Shown here: positions 44,401 through 56,465 of the stretch, one piece after another
Layout: the number at the start of each line of letters is the position of its first letter
Numbering within the stretch: the first letter of the stretch is position 1
DNA from: Aedes albopictus
Taxonomy: Eukaryota; Arthropoda; Insecta; Diptera; Culicidae
NCBI RefSeq assembly: GCF_035046485.1
Contig: NC_085137.1
Span: 7,789,977 to 7,853,976 of the forward strand
Reading direction: 5' to 3'
DNA: 64,000 nt
Position numbers and translations under genes: made by a program
Notes under the pieces: generated by a model
Seen by the model: only the letters and a program-made list of their open reading frames with translations
The model's database searches: none
What the model was told of the DNA's origin: nothing

Positions 44401-44583
44401 TTACCGGACCCTGATGCTTAACTTACACTGAAGAAACTGTCCAACTGGCTCGTCAGTTATAGCAATACAATATTTCATACTCATTCGCTTGATAGCCGTT
44501 GATTGTGAATCGCACCTCTTAGATGAACAGATGCTCCTTCCAGGTTGTCGAGTTACCATTTTACTGCTTATTATTAATGGCAT
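44401..44583 (-). CDS. candidate small exon, unrecognised
   Basis: A minus frame from the methionine at 44583, or the second one at about 44560, reads MVTRQPGRSICSSKRCDSQS, TAIKRMSMKYCIAITDEPVG and QFLQ. The codons for QFLQ are followed by a GTAAGT splice-donor-like sequence (complement of about 44426-44432). The composition looks like protein and the stretch is not repeated in the window. I do not recognise a family. It could be chance. No partner exon was found. Confidence 0.2.
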   Translation of the reverse strand: MPLIISSKMVTRQPGRSICSSKRCDSQSTAIKRMSMKYCIAITDEPVGQFLQCKLSIRVR

Positions 44584-44599
44584 ACTTTACCATTCAATA

Positions 44600-46750
44600 G
44601 GTATAACCTTTTTGTCACGGATCGGGTCGTTTTGCGTTTTTTTTATTTAAGTTTTTCGAATCTTTTTCGGCTACTTTTCTGCATCTACGGTTATGTTTCC
44701 CTATATTAAAAAGTAAGTGCTCCCCTATGTAAAGTCCCTGGAAATTTTCATCTGTAATGTACAAACCGTACATACAGTAAAGAGTTCACTCGATCGGTGT
44801 AAAATCTTGTTAAGAACTGGCGACAAACTATCGATAGAGCAATGGTGTTATGCACATAAACCGTGTAGTGGCGAGCTCGTTCCATACTATTATTTTATAA
44901 TGAAAATTTCATGAATATTCCTCTCACTATGGTCATGGTTTGCAAAAACAACAATAATTTTGACGACGACATAAGTTTTGTCTATCGGTAATGTTGCACG
45001 GAAGTAGACTTTAACAACCTATTATACTCCTCTAACGGTTATTGGTTGATAAGCCACCATTTTCCTGATCATTCCCAAAACGTTGACAACCTAAGCAGAC
45101 GCGACCAACAGTGCCACCCCTCGATAACTTTCTGTCAACTATAATCCAATCTCGCTTTCATCAACATCCCATCAAATTAAGCACCGACCGGAATTTCCTT
45201 TCATCCATAATGTACCTCCTTCATTTCGCGGGGAGGCGAGCACCCTCTCAAGTTCCAGCCGGAGCGCGTTTTTCACTATAGGTACTACAAGTACCAAGTG
45301 CCCAGGTATTTGCAAGTTGATTAAAAAAGTTTCATTCACGATTTTTTTGTTATCACCTTGTGTTTTGGCACCGTGGCGCTGCTTTTCGGAATGCACCGGA
45401 GGCCCTCCTCTCGTTTCGACGTGGCAGGTCACGAAATTCATGGGAGTACAAATTTTCATATTTTTCCCATAGACCTTCTTGGAACAGAATGAGAGAAAAA
45501 GAAACGGAACCGTCCAGATATTGGGAGACGATGGAAGTGCTGCCGGCAAGTTTTGACGTGGGTTGGTGCATTCAGCGAAAAAAGCCAGGTAAGGTAGTTA
45601 CTAATTCATACAAGAACGTAGGAAAAGGATCTTCCAAGATTGCGATGATGTGGACAGGGGGCGGAGGATTCCTTTATTATTAGTGAATAACAATTAAAAT
45701 TTCATAAACACTCTGCGCCGAAAGTCAGAAAAGGTATCGTAGGCTTTTGGTGGGAGATTTTTTTTTCTCTGTTTTTCGACGTTTTCTATAGTGGAAATGA
45801 CGAGGGTGGATTTTGGGAGGTATATAATGAAAAAGAAGAAAATTAGTTCTTTTAAAGAGGATCCTTGAAAGGATTCGCGTTCCATTATTAATTTGGCGAA
45901 GGGAAACTCGACTTTGTTGTACTGATTAAAGTTTATGGGGAACCAAAGTCTGCAACTGGTACCCTCCCTCCCCTCAAGTAGCAGGTAATGAATCATTCGA
46001 AAAGGTGATTCATAACCGGCACCTTGGGAGACGTACGAAGACAACGACACGGCAAATGAATTGAATCGCAAACTTGCATGTCAGTCGGTAGTTAGGCTGC
46101 TTGCTGAAATCTGTTCCGATGGCTGTAGGCTGATAAATCGCATACCATTCGCAACCGAGTCAGACGGGAGGCAGCCTTTTCCAACGAATAAATGAAGAAA
46201 TATGAGTCGGAACACTAGAGCATTATGATCCAACGCAAATTTAAGAAACCGTTATACACCGGATACATGCAATAGAGCTGATTGATATGGAGCGGAATGT
46301 GGATGCTCGAAAGGTGACAGTTCGTTGTATGTTGAGTTGGGTTCATGGCTTCGACCACCATTAATCCTGCTAGCTTCGAAGCTCCATCGGAGTCGGACTC
46401 CTACGCGTAGCTAGAACGGTGGCCACGGCAAGCGCAAAGGTCACACAATGTTTCAATGATTCAATAGCTCAAGCAGAAAATCTAATTTCGTCGGAATGAA
46501 TAATAGAACAAAACAGAAATTTGTTCTAGCGAAATTGGCTTAATCTCGTTATAGTCCATAAGAGAGTCGGTCCTGGTGCAACAGTGGAAACAGCAGGAGC
46601 ACCAAACCAAGCTGCTGCACAGAATAGAAACGACGGCAACATCGTAGATCAGCGTAGTGCACAGCTAACTTTCTTGTTATGAGTATATATAGCGATACGG
46701 TTTCTGCTTTTCGGTGGCATCATCGCGCTTTCGGTGAAAAATTCAAAGCT
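44600..46750. other. unassigned, possibly host-derived sequence
   Basis: Non-repetitive DNA with balanced composition at 45150-45700 and 46000-46640. Long ORFs overlap on opposite strands (45172-45549 minus, 45360-45683 plus), so neither can be trusted; a CAGGTAAGG donor-like word is at 45588. A TATA-like GTATATATAGCG is at 46683-46694, but no clear initiator or downstream gene follows before the MITE at 46762. Confidence 0.3.
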
Positions 46751-46761
46751 GGAGGTTTATA

Positions 46762-47708
46762 AAGCCTGTATCCGTAATAATCGGGACACAGAAGTACGTC
46801 AGTAGCTCTGTAATGAATCGGTAAAATTGGCCAAATAATTGACTGAGAACTCTTTGGTGTATGTTTATTATTTGTGCAAAATTTCATAAAAATCGATGCA
46901 TTACTTTTAACTGTGGATGAAAAACAAACAGACGTGGTTTTAAGCATTTTGTACAATCATGACCAATTTTCATTCACATAGTAGAGGGTTCTTTTACGCT
47001 ACAGTTCAAAGTTCTGTGATGATAATCATGAAATTTCGTTAGCAGTTATGATACTTATAGAGACACTTTCTTGCAAAATTTCATCAACTTTGACCACTTG
47101 GTTTGAAAGCTACTGGTGTTGATAGGGATGAGTGTTAGTGAAAATTTTTCGTGTTTTTCATGTGCGATTTTTGCCTATTCATGACTTTTTAACTTCTCTA
47201 CCAATTTTCATGAAATTTTCACAGAAGCTAGTTTATTATGTGTATATTTTGCCTGCAAAATATGATGATTATTGGTATAGTACTTTCAATATTACAATCA
47301 AAACAATAAAGGGTGCTGACTAATTGCTGTCTGAGAGGCTAAAATCACGTTCAGTCCCAAAACATGTTTCGACTATAAAATTGTTGATAGTGCATCGATT
47401 TTTTTGAAATTTTGCCCATGCAACAAATGTAGATTGAGAGGTTTGTGTTCAAAATTTCAGCCGTTTCCTTTGCCAAATTCAAAAGTTACAGCGTTGACAA
47501 GCAAAACTTGGGGCTGTACAAAATTCAATGGCGCACATTTTACTCTTTCGTTGCTACAACAAAAAGTACTGCATCGATTCACATGAAATTTTGTAGGTGA
47601 AATGAACACATCTTAAGATGTTATTAGACAAAATTTAAACAATTTTAATGCATCTATTGCAGAGTTACAGCTGTGTTTCTATGTCCCGAATATTGCGGAT
47701 ACAGGCTT
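46762..47708. mobile_element. 947-bp MITE with TA target duplication
   Basis: The ends AAGCCTGTATCCGTAATAAT then CGGGACACAGAA match the other end in inverse (AAGCCTGTATCCGCAATATT, CGGGACATAGAA), about 32 bp. TA flanks both ends (46760-46761 and 47709-47710). The interior repeats words like AAATTTCATGAAAAT and TGCAAAATTTCAT in both orientations. No transposase. It suits the Tc1/mariner superfamily. Confidence 0.8.
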
Positions 47709-47912
47709 TATTTGGTATTAGTTGCACTGGATGCTAAAACTGTTGACCGTAAGGTCGAATCTGAAACTTAATACGCGTTTTGTTCTTATAATTTTAAATA
47801 CAAACAGTGGAGTAAGGGGTGCCACAAATTTCACAAATGGAGGAGAACGTGTCTCTAGAGTCGACCTACTAAAGGGGTTGCTATGTGGAAACGACCGACT
47901 TATTACCAAAAT

Positions 47913-48079
47913 ATAAACGAGCGATATTATTTCTTCCGATGTTTCAACCCTTGGCTTGGGCCTTCTTTAGGGTGGTTATAAAGATACCGGCAAACAAGTA
48001 GTGATATTTCAATAACCTCACTGAAGAAGGCTCAAATCAAGGGTCGAAACGTCGGATAAAATAGTATCACCTCGCTTAT
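47913..48079. mobile_element. second palindromic element with hammerhead-like core
   Basis: The left arm 47913-47978 and right arm about 48012-48079 are inverted repeats of roughly 67 bp with mismatches. Each arm contains a core of the pattern YTRAAGAAGGC, a spacer of about 12 nt, a GTCGAAAC or GTTGAAAC box and then RTCGGA. The layout matches the element at 9914-10178, although the sequence outside the core differs. No clear target duplication. Confidence 0.65.
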
Positions 48080-48588
48080 AATTTAATCTTTACTGAAAAG
48101 CCAACCAAATGAGGCTGATTTTGTCCATTAGATAAAGAAACTCATTCGTTTCGGATGACAAACGACGGAAGATCTGAGATAGGTGGCATTCAAAAAGTAG
48201 ATCTCTGGGAAGCTTCCACATCCTAAATAGTCGCCTCTCTTGTGAATGAAGCAGATACTCCTTCCATTCCCTTCTCCGGCAGCAGTTCGGTATCTACATT
48301 CTCTCCATTAGTGGTGCCAAGAAGTTAATTCCCATTGTCTGCAGCACCAAAGTGCTCGGTTCGTCCATCCATTACCATTACCTTGATCTCCCGGGCTCAT
48401 CAAAGTGCTGCTTTCACCTTTAAGTCACCACACTTCCGTCCGATAAGAGGCTTATTCTATATTTTAGCCTTGTTCGGATGAAGAGTGCTTCTGGTGGAAC
48501 TAGCGCATTTCTTTATAACGGCACAGCAGCTACATTTCCTCGCAGTCCACTTCAAGGTGACTGAGCTTTACTTCGCAAATTCCGTCAG
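48080..48588. other. unassigned sequence
   Basis: No ORF with family signature and no recurring repeat. Composition is more balanced than the array that follows. Confidence 0.3.
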
Positions 48589-48589
48589 T

Positions 48590-50330
48590 AATGTGTCCAG
48601 AGATTCCTCCAGAAATTCCACCAGGAATTCCTTCAGGATTTCTCCAGGAGATCCTGCAGAATTACAGAGAGACTTCCTCCCGGGATTGCTCTAGGAATTC
48701 TTCTTGTGATTCAGCTTCAGAAACTCTTTATGAAATCTCTTCAAAAGTTAATTCACGGGCTTCTTCAGAAATTTCAAAAAATCTTCCAGCATATTTTCCA
48801 GAGATGCACCCAAGAATTTCTCTAGGAATGCCTCCAGCCATTCCTGTAGAGTGTTGTGAATTACTTCAAGGATTCTGATTTCTGATTCTCCAAGAAGCCG
48901 CACAATTTTCTACAAAAAAATCCATAAAGAGTTCATCCACGGGTTCGTTCAGGAATTCATCCATGAATTCCCTCGAGTATCCTCTCTAGCTCTTGCAAAA
49001 GAATTCCAGAGTTTTCATCAAAAAATTTCCAATAGATTCCTTCCAAAATCCAGTAGGGATATCTTCAGAAATAATTCAAACCATTTTTAAAGGATTCTTT
49101 CAAAAGCTCTTCAAGTGAATCTCTAAGATTTTTTTTGGTGAAGCTAAGAATTTCTTCAGAAATTTCACCAAGTATTCGTTAAGGAAATTTTCCATGGATT
49201 CCTTCTGGAACTTCTCCTAGGATGGCTTCAGAAATTATTCTATGTTGGTTTTTGAAAACCCTTCTAAAGGAATCTGAAGCTTTTCCAGGAAATTCTTCAT
49301 AAATTTCTCAAGAGATTCAGAAATTTTAGATTTCTTTAAATATTATTAAAGTTTTCAGCACTAGACTGGTTTTGGCCAGTGATTTTTTTTTCGGAAAATA
49401 TAACAGTGGTTCTTTCAGAAATTCGTACAGAAATTCTCCAGAGGTTTCCTCGAAAATTTCTGCATGGATTCCAATTTTCGTCTAATGGAATTACTTCGAG
49501 GATTCATCCAGAAAATCCAACAATAATTCCTCCAGCGATTTTTGCATTATTACTTTCAGCGATTCTAGCAGGAATTTCACCAGAGCTTCCTGCAGAATTT
49601 CATATAGAGATTCATTCAAGAGTTCCAACAGAATTCGTCCGCACAGTTTCCCAGGAATTTCTCATGCATTTCCTCCAAGGATACCTCTTGTATGTTTTCC
49701 ACGGATTAAGAAATTTCCCCAGAAATTTCTCTTAGGAATTTCAACATTAATTCCATTGAAAGTTTCTCAAAAGATTTTTGGATTCCTCCAGGGTTTCTTT
49801 AAGAAAATCTTTAGGTTCTCTACTGATGGATTTTTCCAGTTTTTTTTAAATATCTCAATATATTCTCTACGAGTTGCATCTAACGTTTCACAAGAAGTTT
49901 TATCTGGTGTATCAGTTGGAATTTTATGAGAAATTCCTTATGAGAGATCTCCAGAAATTTAGTTGGAATTGTTTCAGAAATACCTCCAGGGATTTTTACA
50001 GGATTCCTACTATAGATTTTTTCAAAAATCCCTTGAGGGATTTTTTAGTAATTACTCCATGGATTCCATCTTAAATTTCTTCGGGAATCTTTTAGTATTT
50101 TAAGTATTTCTTTACAAATTTCAGAAATTCATAAAACTCTACTTAAAAAAATTGTGCGGGAATTCCTCCAAATATACCTCCAAAAATTTCTACTGGGATT
50201 TCTGCAAAATTTCTGGCAAAAATTATTTTTAAAATTTCTCCTGCGTCAGAAATATTACTAGGGATCCCTTCAAAGACTTTTCAGGCAGTTCTTCCAGAAA
50301 TTGCACATAACATTAATGAATGAGGCTTTA
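48590..50330 (-). repeat. degenerate GGAATTC-type array, CT-rich block
   Basis: The top strand is built from GATTCCTCCAGAAATTCCAC-like units (48598-48640 is the cleanest part: CAGAAATTCCACCAGGAATT). Translations give strings of S-R-N-S and E-I-P-P, which explain the many small ORFs. Divergence increases to the right. Confidence 0.8.
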
Positions 50331-50339
50331 AATTACAAA

Positions 50340-50770
50340 ATTAATCCCTTGAGAATTTTTTGAAGGAATACTTAAAAAAAACCCAAATGCCGGTTGAGAA
50401 AATTCCTTGAAGAAATTTTTGAAAATATTTTGGAAGCATACCAGGGACTTGAAGCAATTTCTGGTAATTCCTAGAACAATCCTTGGTGGAATACCTGAAG
50501 GAATTCCCTCTGATACCACTGAAGGAGTTCTCTAAAGAATTTCAATAGAAACTTCTGAAAATAATCCCAAGAGCAAACTCTTGGAAAGAGTTTTCTTTAG
50601 TGATTTCCGAAGAAATGCCTAGAGAGATTTCTATCGGACACCCTTGAGGATCTGAAGGAATCCTTGGTAAGTTTTCCTAAGCAATCCCGGAAAGAACTCA
50701 ACAGAAAAATGTTTTGAAGAATTTCTTGTACAACTTCTCAAAATATGAGTAGAAGTCCTTCTGATTTTTT
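50340..50770 (+). repeat. degenerate GGAATTC-type array, GA-rich block
   Basis: Orientation flips near 50335: the top strand now reads GAGAATTTTTTGAAGGAATA and CTGAAGGAATTCCCTC. It flips back to CT-rich near 50800. The 164-codon minus ORF at 50631-51125 is a product of this array plus its neighbours. Confidence 0.75.
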
Positions 50771-50799
50771 TTTGCAAATTTAAGTCCTGAAAGATTTTT

Positions 50800-52310
50800 T
50801 TGTATTTTTCTGATTCCGTCAGAAATTTGTTCAACAATTCCTCCAGAAATTTCCGTTTGGTTTCTTCTGGAGTTTTTGTTAAGAAATGTTTCAAAAAGTA
50901 CATGTTAAAACTAGTACACAGTTTTTTTTTCAGCAATTCCTTCAAAAATTCCACCTGGGATTTGGAGAAAATACCATCAAGGATTATTGAGTATTGCAGC
51001 TTATATTTCTTCAGATATTTCCGAAGGAATTCCTTGTGAATTTTTCTAAAATTTACCCCAGGATTTTCTCTATGGGGCTGTCCATAAACCACGTGGTCAT
51101 GAGGGAAATTCTTCGAATTTTTCACAGAGATACGCGGAGATTCTTCCAGGGTTATCTTTTAGAAATTCAGAAAGTTTCCAGTACCTCCATGTGTTCGCGG
51201 ATACTATCCGGAGAGAATTAAATTACGAAAAAATAAACTTCTACTACAACGGTTTATTTCAGACTGTTCTCATACATTTCATGGTGTCCTATTTATATGC
51301 GGCTCTACCCTATTGACATGGTTTACAATGCTCTGGATCCGTATTGTTGTATAGAAATGTTGAATAGAAGATTGTTTATAAACTGTTATGCAATATCTCA
51401 ATATGGGATCTTCAAACAAAGAAAAACAATACTGAGAATAAACAATAGCAATATTGATCTATAGCGATAATAGAGGAAAGTAAGTTTAAACGGGAAGGAG
51501 CTGTAGTGTAGCCTGGCAGCATAAGGCGTGGTATCTACTAATTCGGTGCACTTCACCCCGGTAGTAAGCTATTGGCCTCGACACTCCATCAGAAATTATT
51601 TTTATAATTTTTCCAAAGATTTTTTCAGGTACTACCATATGTTCATAAGATCGCTTGGATATTTATTGTGCCAGAATTCAGGGATTTCTTTAAAGATTCT
51701 CTCAACAACTTCTGCATAAATAACTCCAGAATCCATTCGTTATCATGTTTGTTTTAAATAAATTCTTCTATGAATACCTGCAGAGGATTTTCAAACTATT
51801 CCATTTTCATTCAAAGAGTCGTTTAAGAAATTCATTTTATTTTCAGGAAATTCTTCAACGGTTCTCTAATGAATTCCTCCAGATTTTTTTGTCGTTTCTG
51901 CTGAATTTTCCCCAAAAATTTCTCCAGATAGTACATCAAAGATTTGTACTAACCACTTCAGAAATTATATCTGAACGTTCATCCAGACGCATATTCAGGA
52001 GATTGCCCAAGGACTCCTTCAGAATATCCTCCAGAAAATCTTAAGAGAGAGATTGAGAGATTTCTTCAAGAATTCCACCAGTATCTTGTCTTCAATTTTA
52101 CAATTTAAGCAGACGATTTTAGGAGATTTCTTCAGAAATTTCTCAAGGTATTTTCCTTTGAATTACTGCCAGAATCCCCCCAGAAGTTCATCATGATTAT
52201 TGTTAGGAATTTATGAGATATCTTAAGAATTTCCCTCGTGTATTCTACCAGGAGTTCACCCTCCAGTTTCTGCGAAAATAGCTGCAAAAATTGATTCAGC
52301 ACTGTTTTCA
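50800..52310 (-). repeat. degenerate GGAATTC-type array, CT-rich block with insertions
   Basis: CT-oriented units at 50805-51180 and 51590-52310, separated by about 400 bp of other DNA (51200-51590) with no recognised feature. A MITE end is embedded at 51075-51105. Confidence 0.7.
51075..51105 (+). mobile_element. single end of the GGGGCTGTCCATAAACC MITE
   Basis: GGGGCTGTCCATAAACCACG then TGGTCATGAGG equals the right-end inverse of the MITE at 35918-36074. No second end is nearby, so it is a fragment. Confidence 0.75.
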
Positions 52311-52379
52311 GTGTTTAGAAACTCGTTTTGAACATTTTCAACAATTTCTTTTAAGAATCTGTAAAAGTACCAGAAGTTT

Positions 52380-52855
52380 TTGAGTTTCTCCTTTGGAGAC
52401 TTCAGAAGGGATTTATTTAGGAATTCTTCTTCCAATTAAAAATCTCTTGGGAAATATCTAAAACATTTTTAGCACGAATCTCTGAAAGAATATTTCTGAC
52501 TTAGCCGACTTTCTGGGAGAAACCATTGGGAAAATTTCCGAAGAAATTTCTGTAAGATTTTAGGAAAAAAAGAAGAACATCTAAAAAAAAACCGTGGAAG
52601 ATTATTTGAAGAAATTCTTTGCTGAATTCCTGAAAATACGTCTTAAATTTTAAAGAAGTTTCTGGAGATATGTAATTTCAAAAGAAATCACAGAAAGAGT
52701 TTGAGCAGGATTCCAACTGGGAATTCTAAGAAAATTTGAAGTAGGTACCCTGTAGAAATCTTAAAAAGAACTTGTAGAGCAATATCACAAGAAATTCCAT
52801 TCCTTCAAGACATCCGAGAGAAATTTCTGAAGAACATTCTGAAGAAATGCCAAGT
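52380..52855 (+). repeat. degenerate GGAATTC-type array, GA-rich block
   Basis: Units such as CTGGGAGAAACCATTGGGAA and GGAAGATTATTTGAAGAAAT. It is the last block of the long array, inverted relative to 50800-52310. Confidence 0.7.
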
Positions 52856-53116
52856 GGTACACAACCTGTTGGGTTCGGATATCTTTTTGCCACGCTCGAA
52901 CACCTATTGATAGCAGCTTTTGGTATAGCAGCTTCAATGCTGTAAAACATAATTTATTATCAAATTGTTAATACTATTTCTATAAACTTACATCTTAGTG
53001 TTGCTCGCGGCCTGCAAACGATCCTACTTCCAATCATTAACTGTCTATAGAAAAGTTTATTGATAGTTGTTGGAACATTCCTGGAATAAATCCTTTGATG
53101 TTGTTTTTTAATTATC

Positions 53117-53287
53117 TGTAGGATCATCAAGGATATTTTTAGTCCAAGGTTAGTTTATCTCGGGACCCATGCTTTACTTCCCTTCCGAAGAAAGAACTCA
53201 CATTTTGTGAGTTTGTCGGGAGTGGGACTCGATCCCTAGTCCTCGGCGTGATAGTCACCTGTTCGAACCCTCACACCAAGTCCGCTC
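53117..53287 (-). mobile_element. Feilai-like SINE, copy 3
   Basis: A minus copy with CGGGACCCATGCTTTACTTC, the B-box complement GGGACTCGATCCC and the head complement CCTCACACCAAGTCCGCTC. More diverged than copies 1 and 2; the A-box region is altered (TGTTCGAACCC). Confidence 0.8.
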
Positions 53288-53552
53288 CAAATCCTTCAAT
53301 AAAATTCTCCAAGGATGTTGTGATTGTATTACTAGAGCAGTCACATGTGCCATTTTGCTCTATTCAACAGAGCGTAAGAAAAATGTCCAATATCACAAAA
53401 GTGATTTTGAATACAATTATCGGAAGCCCAAACAAAAATATATAAAAAATCCCAAAATTGAAACAATTCTCAATCTCTCTTTTTTACATGTATGGAACCA
53501 CAAAAAAAATAAACAAAAAATATATAGGTTATAATATGAATTCAAATCTCAT

Positions 53553-53606
53553 GAGCCGGTTACTCAGTGAGTAACTTGGAGTAACCCTCTTTGACACCAC
53601 TGCTCA
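53553..53606 (+). repeat. short dispersed repeat, copy 2
   Basis: GGTTACTCAGTGAGTAACTT then GGAGTAACC and TGACACCACTGCT, the partner of 4503-4555. The preceding ACATGTATGGAACCACAAAA also resembles sequence beside other copies of the GGGCGC repeat. Confidence 0.6.
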
Positions 53607-53609
53607 AGG

Positions 53610-56050
53610 GCGTACCATTATAGAGGGCATTGAAATTTGCAAACCTTGAGTAACCAACATTGATTTTACTATGACAGCACTAATTATTCGCCATATTATC
53701 CATTTTCGTGTTGTCTGCCAACTTGTGTATTAAAGCTCAAAACCTGGTTTTACATCATCGTAACCGCAACGTCACAACGATACTTACTCATCCACTCGAT
53801 TGTGGTTTGGAAAACACTTTTACGATAGAAGATAGAACTATTCCTGAAACGTACGGTTCATTTACTGATAATGACCACATAGAAACGTGCTTTGGATACA
53901 TCCACAGTAATTTATTCACGTGAAATCTTTTAGCATTCATTCATGCGTAAATCAAAAGTAAAGGAGAAGTGAAGAGGATTCAGCTGTTGCTTGAAAAATG
54001 GACGCATTCAGTTTTCGCATCAAATGTAATGCATTGAAAATGTTGTAAATTTAAGTGTTTTCATTGCTAGTGACACGACAGCAAATAGCTGCAGCATGTT
54101 CTTGATCGGTGGAAACTGTCTTACACTTAAAACTTTCCCTTCTTGTACGTTTTACTGTCAACTTACGACGAGTTTCCCTTTTACAGTTCATAAACCACTT
54201 TATGATTCCACTAGATTCCATTACTTTACACATTTTCAACTTTCGCAAAACTAAAACCATAAATTAAAATTTCTTAATTTAACTTACCCCCCAACCGTGC
54301 GCGCTCATCCTACCTCCCAGAGGAACGGCTAAGCTGCATGGGAAAATTGTAGTTAAAAGAACGAATATCCAAAGAAGAAAAAAAAACAGCAAGAAGATAG
54401 CAAAGTGGTGCTACCAGAAGCAGCAGCAGCAAGCAGCGTGCTACCACTTGATAGAATCCAGAACCGGAAAAGCTTTTAACACCCGCCGCCGCACTTACGG
54501 ATGTTGGAAAACTTAACCCCAAAGCGTGGTGCATCCGGTGCGTTGCGTTGCTTGCTTGCTTGCCGCCAGGCCGGGCCCGGGTCGGTCGCCTCCTCCTGTG
54601 TGGTTGTTGAAGATGTGGCCATGGCGCGGCGTGGTGCACTCCAGCTTTATGACCGCACGGTTCGGTGAGCAATTTTAAAAGGATAAGTTTAAAGTTTCCC
54701 AGCTCTTGACATTTCTCTGTGGTGATTAAAAATGAAGGCGGCATCTTGGGCGTGGGGATGAGAGACGAGAGACATAAGGCACACGATCGATTTAGAGTGT
54801 TCTTTTTCAATCTATGACATAGATAAATTAAGGAAAGTAAGGTTCAATAACGTATGCTTTCAGATGTTTTAGGATTTAAGCATTAAGATGAAGAGTTTGA
54901 ACAGCTTTATGGTGTAAAAAGAGCACTATCGCTTAGTACTTAAAGATTATGTGGGAAAATTGAAGTAATTTATGAAGTCAGCTTAACAGTTTTACTTGAG
55001 ATAGACATACTGTTGGGACATTATCCAACTCCCTCCCCAATACTGCTTTCTTATAAATTTACTAACTATCTCACAGAAAACAAAACTCTGCAACACAATA
55101 TCCGAACTCCCAAGTCATTGCCATCCGAAGGGTGGTGGGTGATGGTAGAATTTTAATTATCTTTTCATTTGCATATAAATTGCCTTGCAGGGCCAATGCT
55201 TCGCTGCCCTGGCCACAGCCAGTAATGAAGTAAGAATGCAGCTTTAAAGTCAAACAATGGAGGTAAGTAATAAAGACGTTTTCGGTTTCGGTCGTCTGTC
55301 ACCCTTCTTTTCGTCCAATCCGAGCTTTATTGGGGATCGTTCCCCTTTTTATTAAGGAGATTGTCTACATAATTTAAAGCACTGTGTTGGCTTTGCGGTG
55401 CAGCACTTAATGGCTACTGAACACTAGCGCCAAATTGACAAATGTATCCTCGGAGATTACAGCAAATCCATTACAGCGAAAGAAAGAAAAATGTTAACGA
55501 ATGGGGAAGAATAAGCTTGTAAGATGATTTTAATGGACTCAGCGCTAATGCTGCGGAGTTGAACCTCTCTATTGAATGAAATGAAGCTTTAATGCAAAAT
55601 CTTTTTGGTTAAGTTTTTCTAGTAACGGATTCTTTTTCTAATAACAGTGAAAAATAAAGTATTTCATTGACCTATGGATCTTCAGCGATAACTTTGACTA
55701 ACCAGCGATAATGGTTTCCTTTGGCCATGTTATACGAAACTGCGAAGCCGTTCTTGACAGCTGATCCCCACTATTCATCAGCAGCCCCTCAGGAAATGAA
55801 CATCCCTGTTGTGGTGAACTTTCGTCCGGCAGTCCCCCGAAGCCATGGATGGGAAACAATAACAATCGGTTGTGTCATCATTCCCATAAATCTACCCTAC
55901 CCTGACAAGATTATCTCCGGCTACTTTCCGCCAAACTGTCCGCAACAAAGAAAGATGAAGAAACGATGATGCTGGCTTCTAAAACAGGAAATAACGTCCA
56001 CCCACCTAGCTTCCTCTCGATGGCAGTGAAGAAACATAGATATCTTCAAC
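53610..56050. other. unassigned, possibly host-derived sequence
   Basis: Mostly unique DNA. A GC-rich island at 54290-54660 (CCAGGCCGGGCCCGGGTCGG near 54567) carries a 166-codon minus ORF (54810-54310) with one hydrophobic stretch (RCLLLLLLVAPLCYLLAVFF) but no family signature. An 82-codon plus ORF at 55721-55969 is equally unassigned. Repeat features seen elsewhere in the window are absent here, so this is a reasonable place for a host promoter or untranslated exon. Confidence 0.3.
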
Positions 56051-56058
56051 GAGAAGGA

Positions 56059-56255
56059 CGAGGAAAATTGAATTCACGATAATGCGAGATGCGATTGGAC
56101 GAGCAATCAATCGACTTGGCCAATCAATTGGCTTTATCTAATCCGAAATTGAATAATTCTGCTGGGTGGCTTGTTGTGGTTTTGCCGATTGAATGAAATT
56201 TACTGGTTTGTTTTTAAACCAAGGAGAAGAAAATCACACAAAATTGATTTCTGTA
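56059..56255 (+). repeat. 180-bp dispersed repeat, copy 2
   Basis: Matches 35037-35215. It differs by a duplication-like insertion (GACTTGGCCAATCAATTGGC in place of GACTGTCATTGG) and scattered substitutions. Confidence 0.7.
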
Positions 56256-56287
56256 AACTTGAACTTCCCTATTTTAGATTGTTTCGA

Positions 56288-56412
56288 AATAATTTTAGCC
56301 CTTGCCTAGTTCATCTCGGGACCCACGCTTTACATTTTGTGAGTTTGTCGGGAGTGGGATTCGATCCCAGGTCCTCGGCGTGAAAGGCATGCGCTTTAAC
56401 CATGGTCCACTC
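56288..56412 (-). mobile_element. Feilai-like SINE, copy 4, internally deleted
   Basis: It runs TTTTAGCCCTTGCCTAGTTC, CGGGACCCACGCTTTAC, then jumps directly to ATTTTGTGAGTTTGTCGGGA, losing the CTTCCCTTCCGAAGGAAG segment. The B-box complement GGGATTCGATCCC is kept. Confidence 0.8.
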
Positions 56413-56465
56413 CCTGTTTTGAAATATGTAAAACTAAATTTTTATACCCTTGAGCAGTTTCATGA

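Noticed and set aside
45172..45683. Overlapping ORFs on both strands (125 and 107 codons)
   Set aside because: Each looks equally plausible and neither shows a domain; cannot both be real and there is no evidence for one.
46683..46694. TATA box GTATATATAGCG as a core promoter
   Set aside because: No matching initiator or downstream exon is visible, and AT-rich words of this kind are frequent here.
50631..51125. 164-codon minus ORF rich in K, F and L, looking like a coiled-coil protein
   Set aside because: It is a translation of the degenerate GGAATTC array and includes a MITE end; composition follows the repeat, not selection.
54310..54810. 166-codon minus ORF with a leucine-rich hydrophobic segment, possible membrane protein
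   Set aside because: No family signature, biased by GC-rich and CAG-like DNA, lacks a convincing start context; kept only as a note in the unassigned region.
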